A stretch of 64,000 nucleotides of DNA from Sthenelais limicola. Its lineage: Eukaryota; Annelida; Polychaeta; Phyllodocida; Sigalionidae. The translations under genes and the position numbers were made by a program. Of this stretch, positions 1-11,706 are shown in pieces (positions within the stretch are counted from its first letter, which is position 1; the number at the start of each line of letters is the position of its first letter). A model generated the notes under the pieces. That model had not been told where the DNA came from. It saw nothing but the letters and a program-made list of their open reading frames with translations, and made no database searches. The stretch is taken from NCBI GenBank assembly GCA_942159475.1, contig OW804094.1, positions 22,977,323 through 23,041,322 on the forward strand, given 5' to 3'.

Positions 1-360
1 GTAAGGTATCTGTGGTGGTCCTTATACGACATATTAGACATTCTCATATCTTACTAAGGTGAGGATGATACTAGGAAACAGGCATTCCCTAGAGACTTTT
101 TAAAGTCAATTACCATACACACTAAACACTGATCGCGTAAATAAAGGGGGATATATTGGAAATATCCCTCCAAAATTCCGTATCCCGTAGTACTCAATCA
201 CGTAATTGGAATCCCAGACAAAGCTAAAGGCTTAGGACGAAATGTCATAATCTCCTGGTTGTGCGACGGTGCGTGAAGCAGTGGCGCGACCAGCCGTGTG
301 CGTCAATGCGTGAAGGCATGTGTGCTCACCCATGACGATGTGGCAAAGCAGAGAAAAAAA
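1..360. other. Unassigned; possible body of the tRNA-headed repeat
   Basis: No coding frame. If the tRNA-like head at 361-440 (minus) heads a SINE, its body would run leftward here (CATCGTCATGGGTGAGC region), but no second copy is in the window to prove it. Confidence 0.4.
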
Positions 361-440
361 ACTTGACCATGCTTGGGTTCGATCTAAGAACCTTGGGGTT
401 TACAAGCAAGCATCTTAACCACTACACCACAGAACCAGCT
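361..440 (-). tRNA. tRNA-Thr(UGU)-like degenerate remnant
   Basis: On the minus strand GGTTCTGTGGTGTAGTGGTT carries a good box A; GCTTGCTTGTAAA resembles the Thr anticodon arm; box B is degenerate (AGATCGAACCC). Continues 3' into a pyrimidine run, so a tRNA-derived SINE head is likely. Confidence 0.4.
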
Positions 441-1331
441 GTGAGTAAGACCTCAAGGAATCTGCCTGGATGATAATAGTGTGTGTGTGAGAGAGAAACA
501 GAGACTGGAACAGAAAGAGAAAGAGGGGAGAGGCAGACAGGACGATTGCAATTATAAGAAAGTAAGAAAGAGTTGGGCAGGAAAGGAGAAGAAGAGCAGG
601 GAATATTTTTTTAGGAATATATTGAATATATCCAGGTATATATGTGTGATGTACAGGAAAATGTGTCACAGGTCTAAACAAAACTAAAAAAATATTGCTT
701 TCCGCTTTAGATGGCTCATAGTTCCCTCAAAATAATTTCGATCTAAACATAAAATTAATCACAGAACCCTTAGAATGTCAGGAATGAGTCCTGCTTTCAG
801 ATTTAAAATCGCATGGTTAGTTCCTTCGTAAAGAATTATTTCCGTCGGCCGCATCAAGTCGTTCAAACCGATATAAAAAGAATAATGTAATAATTTGATT
901 TAATTCCTGGTAGGATATTCTTCGATTTTCATAATTTTACATTACATTACATACATACACTTCCTCACCAGACACCTATTTCATGCAACAGTACTGCAAG
1001 GGAATATGGATTCATATTCGCACCTAGTTATATACAGAGAAAGCCTGTCTGCCAGGTGTTACTTAAGACAATGGCTAGGCAAGCCTTCCCATTTGGGCGC
1101 GCTTGAGTGACTTCCTAATCCACGCATTGCGTAAACCCAATGCCTGATACTGCGTAGAATTATATTATATTATAATTACGCAAGTCACATCACACACTAC
1201 GCTATTGCTTACTAGTTCTAGGGATTTTTCTTAGCGTGTAAGCCATGGGAGGGGTGAAGACTCATAGAACAGATACAAGGAACGGATTCCTCGGTTATTT
1301 ATCATAACTATAGCTGCACACACTAGAATAT
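441..1331. other. No gene seen
   Basis: Purine-rich at 490-600, otherwise A+T-rich unique-looking sequence; frames are short and uncharacteristic. Confidence 0.6.
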
Positions 1332-1566
1332 GGGTCAGATTTTCAAAAAATGTACAATTCACCTTCACCAATCCTCTCAAATAACCCACATTTAGGACAA
1401 AAATCAGCTTCAAAATGCTGTTTAACGTACCAGAAAAGATACTTGAAATCGATGTGATCCCAAATATACTTAGATATACCTGGTATTCATCATTTTTCAG
1501 CCTAATTTAGAAGAATTTCCCAAATGTGTGGAGCTGCCAATTGTACATTTTCGGAAATTCTGACCC
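1332..1566 (+). mobile_element. MITE family A (A1 subtype)
   Basis: First full A copy, about 235 bp. Family ends are an inverted repeat beginning GGGTCAGATTTTCAGAAAA and running on through TGTACAATT. A1 interiors carry AACAGAACTGATACTTTAAA and a GGTATTC block. No coding capacity. Orientation '+' means the CACCAATCCTCTCAAATAA block is at the left. Confidence 0.85.
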
Positions 1567-1589
1567 CTATGAGAACAGATTAGCCATTG

Positions 1590-1690
1590 TTAACTTCGTT
1601 GGAATCCACTTAATCTCATCTTTTCAAATATGTGATGTGTTTCAGGAAAATGAGTCATAGGTCGCAAAATGGATATTTTTCAAGACCACG
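1590..1690. mobile_element. Rearranged MITE B fragments
   Basis: A B right-side piece (ATCTCATCTTTTCAAATAT) is followed directly by a B left end (TGTGATGTGTTTCAGGAAAA), then decays. Order is inverted relative to an intact B copy, indicating rearrangement. Confidence 0.6.
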
Positions 1691-1909
1691 ATTACGACCA
1701 CATGGAAATAGATATAAGAGCATTAATGAATAGTCCAAGCAGAAGATGGCGTGTTTTCTATAGCTTTTGCACTGTAATTATTATGATGCCGATGGTGCTA
1801 TATATATAGTTTCCCCAACGAGTAACTCATGCGTAATTAGTGGGTCCTGACAAAACAGTGGCTGACACACTTTCGGCATAGGGTGCGCATGTACTTATAT
1901 AAAATATAT

Positions 1910-2144
1910 GGGTCAGATTTTCAGAAAATGTACAATTGGCAGCTGTACACATTGAGTAAATTTTGCTAAATTAAGCTGCAATTTAGTCAATAGTAGGTAA
2001 ATTCGAGTATATTCAGCATTGCATTGATTCTAGCAATCTGTTTGGCTAGGTTGAACTGTATTTTGAACTTTATTTTCGTCTGAAATTTGGGTTATTTGAG
2101 AGAATTTGGGAAGTTGAATTGTACATTTTCTGAAAATCTGACCC
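1910..2144 (-). mobile_element. MITE family A (A2 subtype)
   Basis: A2 interiors carry CAAACAGATTGCTAGAATCA and CTCGAATTTACC instead of the A1 block. Both inverted ends present. Confidence 0.85.
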
Positions 2145-2170
2145 ATATAGACGAGGAAGCCAACATATTT

Positions 2171-2578
2171 GTGATCCGTTTGAGGAAAATGAGTCATAAT
2201 TAACAAAATATGGATTTTTTTATATTACCATATTTGAAAAGAGGAGATCAAGCTGATTCCAATGATAGTAAACACTAGGACAACTAATGAGTGTTTCTAT
2301 ATTTTTAAGTTTGATATTTCTATTTTTGAAAAAAAAGTTTGCAATGTTTCTGGATTGGTAATTACCAGTAAAGTAACTAGATATACTCCATACAAAGGCC
2401 TTCAAAACCCAAGGATATATTTAATACAATGTCCCGAAATTTGTTACACGGATTTATGTGACTATAAGTGCTAAACCCTCTAAATAACAGAACATTCCTA
2501 TAAAGAGATCTTGTGATGAAAACACTTTCAAAGATATCAATTTTGCGACTTGTGACTCATTTTCCTGGAACACATCAT
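2171..2578 (-). mobile_element. MITE family B
   Basis: About 410 bp. Family ends are an inverted repeat starting GTGATGTGTTTCAGGAAAA and continuing through TGAGTCATAAGTCGCAAAA. A T-run and CATTGGAATCGGCTTGATCT mark the interior. No coding capacity. This copy is followed 5 bp later by an A copy. Confidence 0.85.
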
Positions 2579-2582
2579 ATAT

Positions 2583-2817
2583 GGGTCAGATTTTCAGAAA
2601 ATGTACAATTCGCCTTCACCAATCCTCTCAAATAACCCACATTTAAGACGAAAATGAGCTTCAAAATGCAGTTTAACATAACAGAACTGTTACTTTAAAT
2701 CAATGCGATACCAACTATACTCAGATATCCCCGGTATTCTTCATTTTTCAGCCTAATTTAGGAGAATTTCCTAAATGTGTAGAGCTGCCAATTGTACATT
2801 CTCTGAAAATCTGACTC
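2583..2817 (+). mobile_element. MITE family A (A1)
   Basis: Full copy flanked by ATAT on both sides, a 4-bp duplication. Confidence 0.85.
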
Positions 2818-3014
2818 ATATACAAAGGCAGGCATTAAAGTAAACCTGGTCAGATGTAAATGTGAAACAACACTCCCCGATTAGTGAGAAGTAAATCTGA
2901 AGCCGCCACTTGCAATACTTTCACTTTCCGTTTGGCCATGTTTCGCGTTATTGATCTTGCATCTTGGTAGACTTTCTGTCGACATTGAATATACCCTAGA
3001 TGTACGCGTTTAAT

Positions 3015-3379
3015 TGTAATGTGTTTCCGATACAAAACACTAAATTGATATTTTTCAAAGTGATTTTTCAAAGTTTTCTTTATAGGAATGTTCTGATTAT
3101 TAGAGGGTTTAGCACCTATAGTCATATGAGCCCATGTACCAAATTTCAGGACATTGTATCAAATATATTCTTGCGTTTTAAAGGCCTTTGTATGGAGTAT
3201 ATTTAGTTATTTTACTGGTAATTACCCATCGAGAAACATTGCAAACTTTTTTCTTTTTTTCAAAAATAAAAAAATGAAAGTATCATTGGAATCAGCTTGG
3301 TCTCCTCTTTTCAAATATGGTGATATCTCAAAAGCCATATTTTGCGACTTATGACTCCATTTTCCTTTAACACATCACA
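3015..3379 (+). mobile_element. MITE family B, diverged
   Basis: Left inverted end mutated (TGTAATGTGTTTCCGATAC); interior and right end intact. Confidence 0.75.
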
Positions 3380-3856
3380 TTATTAAACCATCGCTGGATG
3401 GAACAACACCACACATATCAATTATAATTTCATACTTATTTCGGTCAAACTTCATTATTTCAAATTAGGGACAATAAGTGATATTTATGGAATTCTTTTT
3501 ATGATTTTCTAAGTACAGATCATTTAGATCATTAGATTATTTTTTGTGGGAGGCAGAGGGGAAAAAACTCTGCTGGAATGATAAGAATCTTGGCAAAGCA
3601 CAGAAAAAGAAAATCTTAACCTTTATGAGGCAAAATAATATTGGGAACTGACCAGAATCCTTTTACAACTTCAGGTGGATGACCTTTAGATGGAGAGAGA
3701 AAGACTGAACCAAAACGTAGAGAAGTATACATGTATACCTTTTTATACAAAATTAGGTTTCAGTTTAGGTGTAGCCTGAGAATCCTTGATTGCATCTTCA
3801 ATAGCATAAATAGTTCTCGAATTGACATGAAAGATCATGTTCAACATGTGGACAGT
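3380..3856. other. No gene seen
   Basis: A+T-rich, no repeat match in the window. Confidence 0.6.
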
Positions 3857-4013
3857 ACACCAACAGTAAACCAACAGTAAATACAAACAGTGAACACCAA
3901 CAGTGAACACAAACAGTGAACACAAACAGTGAACACAAACAGTGAACACAAACAGTGAACACAAACAGTGAACACAAACAGTGAACACAAACAGTGAACA
4001 CAAACAGTGAACA
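3857..4013 (+). repeat. 13-bp minisatellite ACAAACAGTGAAC
   Basis: About a dozen tandem 13-bp units, most of them perfect, with degenerate units at the left. The array runs directly into the interior of an A MITE (4014 on), replacing its left half. Long open frames here on the minus strand are by-products of the repeat. Confidence 0.9.
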
Positions 4014-4110
4014 CCAAATATACTCAGATATACCTAACATTTCTCATTTTTTAACTGAATTTAATGAATGTACAGATATGTCAATTGTACATTTTCTGAC
4101 GATCTGACCC
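4014..4110 (+). mobile_element. MITE family A, right part only
   Basis: Begins at ACCAAATATACTCAGATATA in the A interior and ends with the inverted end; left part lost at the minisatellite. Confidence 0.75.
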
Positions 4111-4236
4111 TTATAGGCGTATTCCCTATTAGAGAGAGTGAAGGGGTTACATTCCCTGCTAAATGAGGAAAAAAAATGTTTTTATTAGCCAAAAGTTTAA
4201 ACAATTTTCCATTCTACAAAAGATGCTTCATCTGAT

Positions 4237-4476
4237 GGGTCAGATCGTCAGAAAATGTAAAATCAACAGTTCTACACATTTAATAAACTATGAGAAATTA
4301 TACTGTAAAACGATAAATACCAGATATATCTGGGTACATTTGTTAGTGCATTGATTACGAAAATCTGTTCTGTTATGTGAGACTACATTTTGAACCCGAT
4401 ATTCTTTTCGCCTTAAATTTGGATTATTTGGGAGCATTAGTAAAGGGGAATTGAACATTTCCGGGCGTTTTCACCC
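4237..4476 (-). mobile_element. MITE family A (A3-like)
   Basis: Ends GGGTCAGATCGTCAGAAAA and TTTTCACCC; interior has the GTTATGTGAGACTACATTTT block of the A3 group. Confidence 0.75.
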
Positions 4477-4757
4477 ATAGTATAATACTGATTTTTAAAG
4501 CCTTTAATGAAAAAACCCCCCAAAAAAACCAATTGAAGTCAACATGGAAAATATTTGAGAAGTTGCAAGAAAGACACCCCCACCCCGACATCTTTGAGTT
4601 TTTCTTCCCGCCAAGAATGATCTTGAATGGCAGAAGCATCTTTTGTCTTTTAGACGGGTAAGACTTTGTGTATTTGCCTGGGGCTACCTGTTTAACGTGC
4701 TGGGGACTTGTTAGAGTTAATGGACATGGGGAGGGGTGGTGGAGGAAGAAATTATAT

Positions 4758-4997
4758 GGGTCTGGTTGTCAGAAAGTGTACAATTCACCTTCACCGATCC
4801 TTTCAAATATCACAAGTTTAAGACAAAAATTATATTAGGTTTAAACACTGTTCAACTTTATCAGACAGACTGTTAGAATCATGTCTATACCAAATATTCG
4901 CAGATAGAGCTAGTATTCATCTTTTTTCAGACTAATTTAGCAATATTCTCTAAAATGTGTAGAGCTGGCGATTGTACATTTTCTGACGATCTGACCC
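4758..4997 (+). mobile_element. MITE family A (A5 subtype)
   Basis: Ends GGGTCTGGTTGTCAGAAAG and TGACGATCTGACCC; interior has TTAAACACTGTTCAAC and AGACAGACTGTTAGAATC. Confidence 0.8.
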
Positions 4998-5246
4998 ATA
5001 TATGGCTTACCACTTCAGAATATACTACATGTATGTGGTCAGAACGCCATCTCTCCCTCTGTTTGTCCCTCCTTTCTCTTTATTCCCTCCTCTCCTTCTC
5101 TTTCTCTTCATTTTTCACTCGATCCTTCCATCCTGTCCTTTCCTTCCCTACTGTCTGCCCTCTCCCCCGCCCACCATACATGACCGGTCCCCACAACTCA
5201 GTTTGACACATTATACACAAGAAAGAAGCCTTGTCTTACACTATCT

Positions 5247-5481
5247 GAGTGAAGTCGCCAGAAAATGTGCAATTCAGCTTCACAACTTCTCCAAAATAAT
5301 CCAAAATTTAGACGAAAATAAAGTTCAAAATACATTTCAACCTTACCAAACAGATTGCTAGAATCAATGCAATGCCAAATATACTCTAATTTACCTAGTA
5401 TTGACTAAATTGCAGCCTAATTTACCAGAATTTACTAAATGTGTACAGCTGCCAATTGTACAGTTTCTGAAAATCTGACCC
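5247..5481 (+). mobile_element. MITE family A (A2)
   Basis: Left end is the GAGTGAAGTCGCCAGAAAA variant; A2 interior; intact right end. Confidence 0.8.
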
Positions 5482-5787
5482 ATCTACCACTGTCTCACAG
5501 ACCTGTCCTAGTAAAACCGTGTGTGACATTAAACATTCAACATGTACCTGACACCCGGCCAAAACCCGACGTTTTCGGTCATTCACCTTTTACGTCAGTC
5601 GACGTCACATTCTCAACGTCGGACAGACGTCCTTTCATTCAGGCTGCGCGCTACAGAATACTTCTCTGCAGTAATTAAGTGGTTTTCCACATTCCATTCC
5701 TAGAGCAGACCTCACATCATACTGTGGATCTGCTGACATGGCGCTTTCGTAGCGTTCCAAGAGTTCATAGTATGTTGTTATATAATA

Positions 5788-6021
5788 GGGTCAGATTTTC
5801 AGAAAATGCACAATTTGCCTTCACCGATCCTCTCAAATAACCCAAATTTAAGACAAAAATAGCTCCAAAATACAGTTTAACATAACATAACTGATACTTT
5901 AAATCAATGCGATACCAAATATACTCAGATATACCCGATATTCAACATTTTTCCGCGTAATTTAGGAGAATTTCCTAAATGTGTAAAGCTGCCAATTGGA
6001 CATTTTCTGAAAATCTGACCC
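5788..6021 (+). mobile_element. MITE family A (A1)
   Basis: Full copy; a C-family MITE begins 6 bp after it. Confidence 0.85.
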
Positions 6022-6026
6022 ATATA

Positions 6027-6382
6027 GGGGATTTGCATAGCCGCCATTTTGAATCTTGATTCGCATGGAATTATGGGATTAATGGTACAGTATAAAACTT
6101 ATAGAAAACATGCCCTGTGCAGCATGGAATATTTATCAATGCTCTAATGTCAATATCCATGTGTTATACATGTTTCTATAACACAAGCTTCTTTCCTTCC
6201 CATCATGCATTTGGTTAATTGATGATCAACATAGATCATTTATACAAGCTGTGATATCATTGTTGAAAAGAATCTTGCAATTTTCGATAAAAATGTTGCC
6301 AAATATCTGTATGTCAGATTTCATCAGAATCTACCCCAGAATGCACTGTGACAGACATGCGCAGTGGCACATGCAAATCCCC
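6027..6382 (+). mobile_element. MITE family C
   Basis: About 355 bp, ends GGGGATTTGCATAGCCGCC and GCACATGCAAATCCCC, flanked by TA. Short inverted ends and TA duplication fit Tc1/mariner-type mobilisation. Other copies at 11707, 49194, 55551, 60722. Confidence 0.8.
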
Positions 6383-6707
6383 TATTATACATAAATACAT
6401 GTTAACTACTACTCCTACTAATAATAATAATAACAGATTTTTATTTCCAAGTCGCATTTACATTAAGTGTTATACAGTGTAATGTTAAATTAAATTAGAA
6501 TGAATTATGGAAATAGGAATGGCCTCTGCGAAGTTCACAGCTCTTCCAAGCACCCCTTTGATTTTAATGACAGATTTCGGGAATATTGCTAAATTAGTCT
6601 ATTCCTAAAACGGATCACAAATGATGTCCTGCCAGTTATTGTCGCAGACTCACTCACCAAGTTAGGAGGGATTGACTGTACTTGTATACAATATTATGGG
6701 TGAAATC

Positions 6708-6842
6708 GCCAGAAAATGTACAATTCACCTTCACCAATCCTCTCAAATAACCCACATTTCAGACAAAAATGAGCTTACAAATGCAGTTTAACATAACAGA
6801 ACTGATACTTTAAATCATTGCGATACCAAATATACTCAGATA
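6708..6842 (+). mobile_element. MITE A1, left part of an interrupted copy
   Basis: Host copy continues at 7079-7170; a second A copy is inserted between. Confidence 0.8.
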
Positions 6843-6843
6843 T

Positions 6844-7078
6844 GGGTCAGATTTTCAGAAAATGTACAATTGGCAGATCTACACATTTAGTGCATTTTGC
6901 TAAATTAGGCTGAAAAATTAAGAATACCGGGTATATCTGAGTATATTTGGTATCGCATTGATTTAAAGTATCAGTTCTGTTATGTTAAACTGCATTTTGA
7001 AGCTCATTTTTGTCTTAGATGTGGGTTATTTGAGAGGATTGGTGAAAACGAATTGTACATTTTCTGAAAATCTGACCC
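6844..7078 (-). mobile_element. MITE A1 nested in another A1
   Basis: Complete inverted copy inserted at ATAT in the host (CAGATATACC), giving ATAT on both sides. Confidence 0.85.
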
Positions 7079-7170
7079 ATATACCTAGTATTGACAAATT
7101 TTCAGCCTAATTTAGCAGAATGTCCTAAATGTGTAGACCTGCCAATTGAACATTTTCTGAAAATCTGACT
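7079..7170 (+). mobile_element. MITE A1, right part of interrupted copy
   Basis: Resumes with TACCTAGTATTGAC and ends AAAATCTGACT. Confidence 0.8.
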
Positions 7171-7333
7171 TTTATAATGTGTTGCTTGAAGAGGTCTGCC
7201 ACCCCTCATGTATAATTATAAAACCATTTGTACAGACGCCATCATGCTGGAACCCTCATGTTGCTGCTCCAGGAATGTCTCCATGTCTTACTCCACCTCA
7301 CATTGCAGCTTTACCAGCATTGTTTATTAATGG

Positions 7334-7718
7334 TTAGGCCAAAGAAAAAAATAGGTGTGTTTCCGATTTACCCCCCCCCCCCCCCACACACACACACACC
7401 CCTACCTAGAAAAACCTTACCCTACCTAAAAGTTTTTTTACCATACCTGATTTTTTCCCCATCATATCTTACTTTTTTTGGATTTTTTGACAAAAAAAGC
7501 TTATAAAAGCAGGAAAACGGGTTTTCCTAACCCAAAACTGTCAAAAAGCACATTTCCCATGTTCAAAACAACTATTGTTATGAAAAAGACATTTTTTTCA
7601 GTTCCTGGGAGGTGGTTTCCAAACAAAATAAATTAACAAAAAAAAAAAGTTACCACCACCCCCTACCTAGTTTTCAGCCAGATAAATCGGAAACACACCT
7701 AATTTTTTTTTGGCCTTA
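7334..7718. mobile_element. MITE family D
   Basis: About 385 bp bounded by imperfect inverted repeats: GGCCAAAGAAAAAAATAGG on to GTTTCCGATTTA at left and its mirror at right. Interior is C-rich then CA-repeat (7371-7400) and two CCCTACCTA blocks. Confidence 0.7.
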
Positions 7719-8023
7719 ATATGAAAGAGCACGGCGTCGATAATATTGTATAAAATCATGTTTTTAACTTATCTCTTCCTCTCAAAAAAACCCACCATCG
7801 ACAAGGTGATATGAGTTGGAATATTTGTTTTTAATTTTCATAAATTATCCTGTATCTTATATCCTATTGAATTGTACCTTAAATGAGTAACTATATATAA
7901 CTATCTCATATTAATGTGAGAATGTACTCCGTAACTTGTACTGTCCTAAACAGAGTTGATGTATAATATCTATTTTTCTCTATTTGTTTAAATCAGGCTG
8001 TCCTGAAAATATTCATACTCATA

Positions 8024-8436
8024 TGTGATGTGTTTTAGGAAAATGAGTCATAAGTCGCAAAATTGATATTTTTCAAAGTGTTTTTTCCACATGATCACAT
8101 AATTTGAATGTTCTGATTTTTGAAGAGTTTATCACTTATCACTATATCAATCAATGTGTCAAATTTCAGGACAATCTATGTAATATATCCTTTTGTTTTA
8201 AGGTCCTCATATGGACTACATTTAGTTACTTTACTGTTTTAATATTGACCCCCAGAAATATTGGAAACTTTTTTTTTCCAAAACGAAAATATCAAACTTA
8301 AAATCTAGAAATACTTTTTAGATTATTAGACTGTTTACTATCATTGGAATCGGCTTGATCTCATCTTTTCAAATATAATGGTACCTCAAAATTTATTTTT
8401 TGCGACTTATGACTCATTTTCCGGAAACACATCACA
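8024..8436 (+). mobile_element. MITE family B
   Basis: Full copy with both inverted ends; near-duplicated flanks ATAT/ATAC. Confidence 0.85.
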
Positions 8437-8551
8437 TACGTGTGGAAATGTTGTAGACCTGAATAAAATATTTTCTAAATCTAAATCTTGTTGTGGTCCA
8501 CCTTCCCGCTATGTTTTATTTACCCGCGTAGTAGAAAATGAACTGTTAATA

Positions 8552-8947
8552 TCTGATGTGTTTCAGGAAAATGAGTCACAAGTCGCAAAATTTACACTTT
8601 TCAAAGTGTTTTATTCACAAGGTCTCTTTATTGAAATGTTTTGATTTTTAGTGGGTTTAGCACTTATAGTCATATGAATCCATGTAACAAATTTCGGGAC
8701 ATTGTATTAAATATATCCTTGCTTATGGAGTATATTTAGTTACTTTACTGGTAATTACCCAGCAAGAGAAATTGCCAACTTTTTTTTTCAAAAAGTAAAA
8801 ATATCAAACATAAAATATAGAAACACTCCTTAGGTATTCTAGTGTTTACTATCATTGGAATCACCTTGATATCCTCTTTTCGTATATGGTGATATCTCAA
8901 AATCCACATTTTGCGACTTATGACTCATTTTCCTAAAACGGATCACA
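8552..8947 (+). mobile_element. MITE family B
   Basis: Full-length copy; right end is the variant CCTAAAACGGATCACA. Confidence 0.85.
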
Positions 8948-9344
8948 TTTGGCAGTCTGTGATTATTATAATTATATAATTTTGATTTGATTTGATTTGA
9001 AAATTGTTTATTCATCACTTATATTTATAACATGCCTAATATTTTATATATAATTCTGTTATCCATGCATATTACCAACTCTCTCTACTGGTACAAACTG
9101 AACTAAATGAGGTCTCCCAGAGATTCCAATGCACCAGACCAGAATAATTCACTATTATTTTGTTCTACATCTTCTTAGATTCTACATACAAGCGGTTCCT
9201 GCTGCATTAGTTCACATGAGAACACATGTGAATACTTATTAACGTTTTTCACACGCAGAATCTTTGAACAATGGAGATAATATTTTTGTTGTTGGGTGGA
9301 GATTTTGATTAAATCCAGGTTGTATCCAATGTACCCCGTCTATT

Positions 9345-9749
9345 TGTGATGTATTTCAGGAAATGAGTCATAAGTCGCAAAATGGATATTTTTCAAAGTG
9401 ATTTATTGATGAGATATATTTGTTGAAATATTCTGATTTTGGGGGTGCTTAATGATGTTAGTAATATTAATATATGTACAAAATTTCAAGGCAATGTTTA
9501 AATATACCTATGCATTTTTAAGGTCTTCTATGGAGTATATTTAGGTACTTTATTAGTAATTATCCACCCACAAATATTATTACTTTATTTCAAAAATAAA
9601 GATATCAAATTTAAAATATAGAAAAACTACTTAGATGTCCTAGTGTTTACTACCATTAGAATTGGCTTGAGCTCATCTATTGAAATATGATAATATCTCA
9701 AAATCCACTTTTTTGCGATTTGTAACTCATTGTCCTGAAACCTATCACA
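9345..9749 (+). mobile_element. MITE family B, diverged
   Basis: Full-length, with many substitutions (GGAAATGAGTCATAAG, TTGTAACTCATTG ends), so an older insertion than 8024. Confidence 0.8.
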
Positions 9750-9782
9750 TTTGACCAAGAGGGCAAATGACAACATTATATT

Positions 9783-9815
9783 TGTGATGGGTTTCAGTAA
9801 AATCAGTCGCTGAAC
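9783..9815 (+). mobile_element. MITE B left-end scrap
   Basis: TGTGATGGGTTTCAGTAAAA then divergence. Confidence 0.4.
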
Positions 9816-10395
9816 AACTGAACAAAATCCTCCAAAATGTTGGTCAAATGATTTTTAGATGGATTGGAAAAGAATGGAACAACAAGTTATAAGTTTAATA
9901 ATTATTAAGTTTACTAATGATTTAATCAACTATTTTTCTATTTAACTTTATAATCAGTTTAACTTAATGTTTATACCCTGCGTTTCCAAAGGAAACGACT
10001 TCTCAGGATCAATTATTTGTGCGCGATGTCAAGACATACTGAAATATGGGGTGGCAAACATTTTGACCCTTTTACTATTGGTTGCTATGGAAGATGATGA
10101 CTTTTCAAAACATATTCATATTTCTCACCAAGAACCCAGATATAGATTTTTTTCGAACTGTAATATATACTGCCTGGGAGTGTCTTCTTTGTTATAAAAG
10201 AAAAAAATATAGTTTTCACTCTAGTTTTTTGTGAGGGCGTCCTGAAATACAGATTTTTTCAGTTAAATATAGTCAAAATTGTAATTAAATCGCAAAATTT
10301 GTTCCAAATTCAATGTGTTTGTACAATGCATGTGGAGTTCAGTAATTTAAAAACTGGAATCAGTTTTGTATCAATCATATTGATAGATAGATGTT

Positions 10396-10545
10396 AGTTG
10401 AAAAAAAGTTAAGTCTGAAAAAAAAGTTGGTCGTAAAAAAAAGTCGGTCGTAAAAAAGTTGGTCGGAGAAAAAGTTGGTCGGAGAAAAAGTTGGTCGGAA
10501 AAAAAGTTGGTCGGAAAAAAAGTTAGTCGGAAAAAAAGGTCGTTG
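10396..10545 (+). repeat. 16-bp minisatellite AAAAAAGTTGGTCGGA
   Basis: About nine units with A-run length variation; GTTGGTCG is the conserved core. Confidence 0.85.
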
Positions 10546-10803
10546 GTATAAAAATAAAGTGTTGTTAAAACAAAAAAGTAGTAGCTAGGCTAGGCTAAAT
10601 AGTTTGTAACTTTCTTGTAAAATTTAGAAAGTTTTTTTTTAAGATTTACTTTTATTCAATTAACCTGTGTGAAATAACTTTATTCAATTCAAGTCTTGGC
10701 ACATTTACTTTGAACTTTAAGTCTACTCTTATTTCTGCAGCTGTCATGCACAATAAGTCGTTAATAAGTCTGCAACCTGTTAGCTGATTGTGCACAACAG
10801 GGG

Positions 10804-10861
10804 GCAAATCTCAAAATTTATTTTTTGCGACTTGTGACTCATTTCTCTGTGACACATCACA
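10804..10861 (+). mobile_element. MITE B right-end fragment
   Basis: Carries TTTTTTGCGACTTGTGACTC and ACACATCACA only. Confidence 0.7.
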
Positions 10862-11044
10862 TATACTGTCTTATACAGGGTTCCTGAGGTCAGTATTAAG
10901 GTCTCTTAAAGTAATTATGATTTTTGTTTTTTCAGGACATTAAAAGTAAGAAATTTTGTATGTGCATCTCTCTAAAATTGAATGCACTAAAACAGCACTC
11001 AGAGTGAGAGAGAGAAAGAGAGATGGGGGTAATGGGTGAAAGGC

Positions 11045-11095
11045 AAGGGAGGGAGGGAGGGAGGGAGGGAGCTGGAAGGCAAGGGAGGGAGGGGA
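11045..11095 (+). repeat. GGGA simple repeat
   Basis: Purine tract of GGGA units in a G-rich stretch (10998-11180). Frames here are compositional. Confidence 0.8.
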
Positions 11096-11419
11096 CAACC
11101 AACCATGACTTGGTGAGGGGCAGGCCTGGTTTGTCTTATTATGTAATAACCAGAGGGGGGCAGGGTGGAGTGGTGGAGGTGAGAAATGGGTGGTACATGG
11201 GTGGAGTAGATAAGCCTTCTGCAAACATGCAAACTGATCAGACAGATGATTTCACACTGATTGTTACCCCACAATCAGCTAACACATTTATGTTGGATTG
11301 AAACGATAAAGATGATTGACATAATGGGTATCAACCTCCTACTTCTCAGGAAAATCCTGAGAAGAAAAAGTAGGAAATATTTGTTTTTTGACCGACGTTA
11401 GCTGAGAGTGTAGCTTTAA

Positions 11420-11467
11420 GGGCTGATATGGGCCTACATGGGCCGATATGGGCCGACATGGGCCGAT
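11420..11467 (+). repeat. 10-bp repeat GGGCCGACAT
   Basis: Four to five units alternating GGGCCGATAT and GGGCCGACAT, followed by a GGCGATCGGGAG motif that also occurs in palindromic MITE O (51388). Confidence 0.7.
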
Positions 11468-11706
11468 TTCAAAACCGAGGCGATCGGGAGTAAATCCTGT
11501 GATTTAAAAAAGATTGTTAATGGAGAATCGGGAGTGTTTTTTCAGACCCATATTTGTCAAATGTGTCTCCCGGTCCGTAAAAGCCCACACATACCCGATT
11601 CCAAGGCAGACTTGGTCGTTTTATGCTTTTAAAAGTGTTTTACCAATGCTTCGAGCAGTTCCGCGATGGAGTAGGTGTGCTACTTGGTGGATATAGTAGA
11701 ATAATA

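Larger units (their letters stand above)
8948..10395. other. No gene seen apart from B copies
   Basis: Contains a TTGAT short repeat (8982-9001) and A+T-rich spacer; a 76-codon frame at 9967 has no recognisable features. Confidence 0.55.

Noticed and set aside
3743..4040. Two overlapping minus-strand frames of 80-86 codons rich in Cys/Leu/Phe/Val
   Set aside because: They are translations of the 13-bp minisatellite; 13 is not a multiple of 3, so several frames stay open by repetition.
11023..11301. Gly/Arg/Glu-rich frame of 92 codons
   Set aside because: Driven by the GGGA simple repeat.
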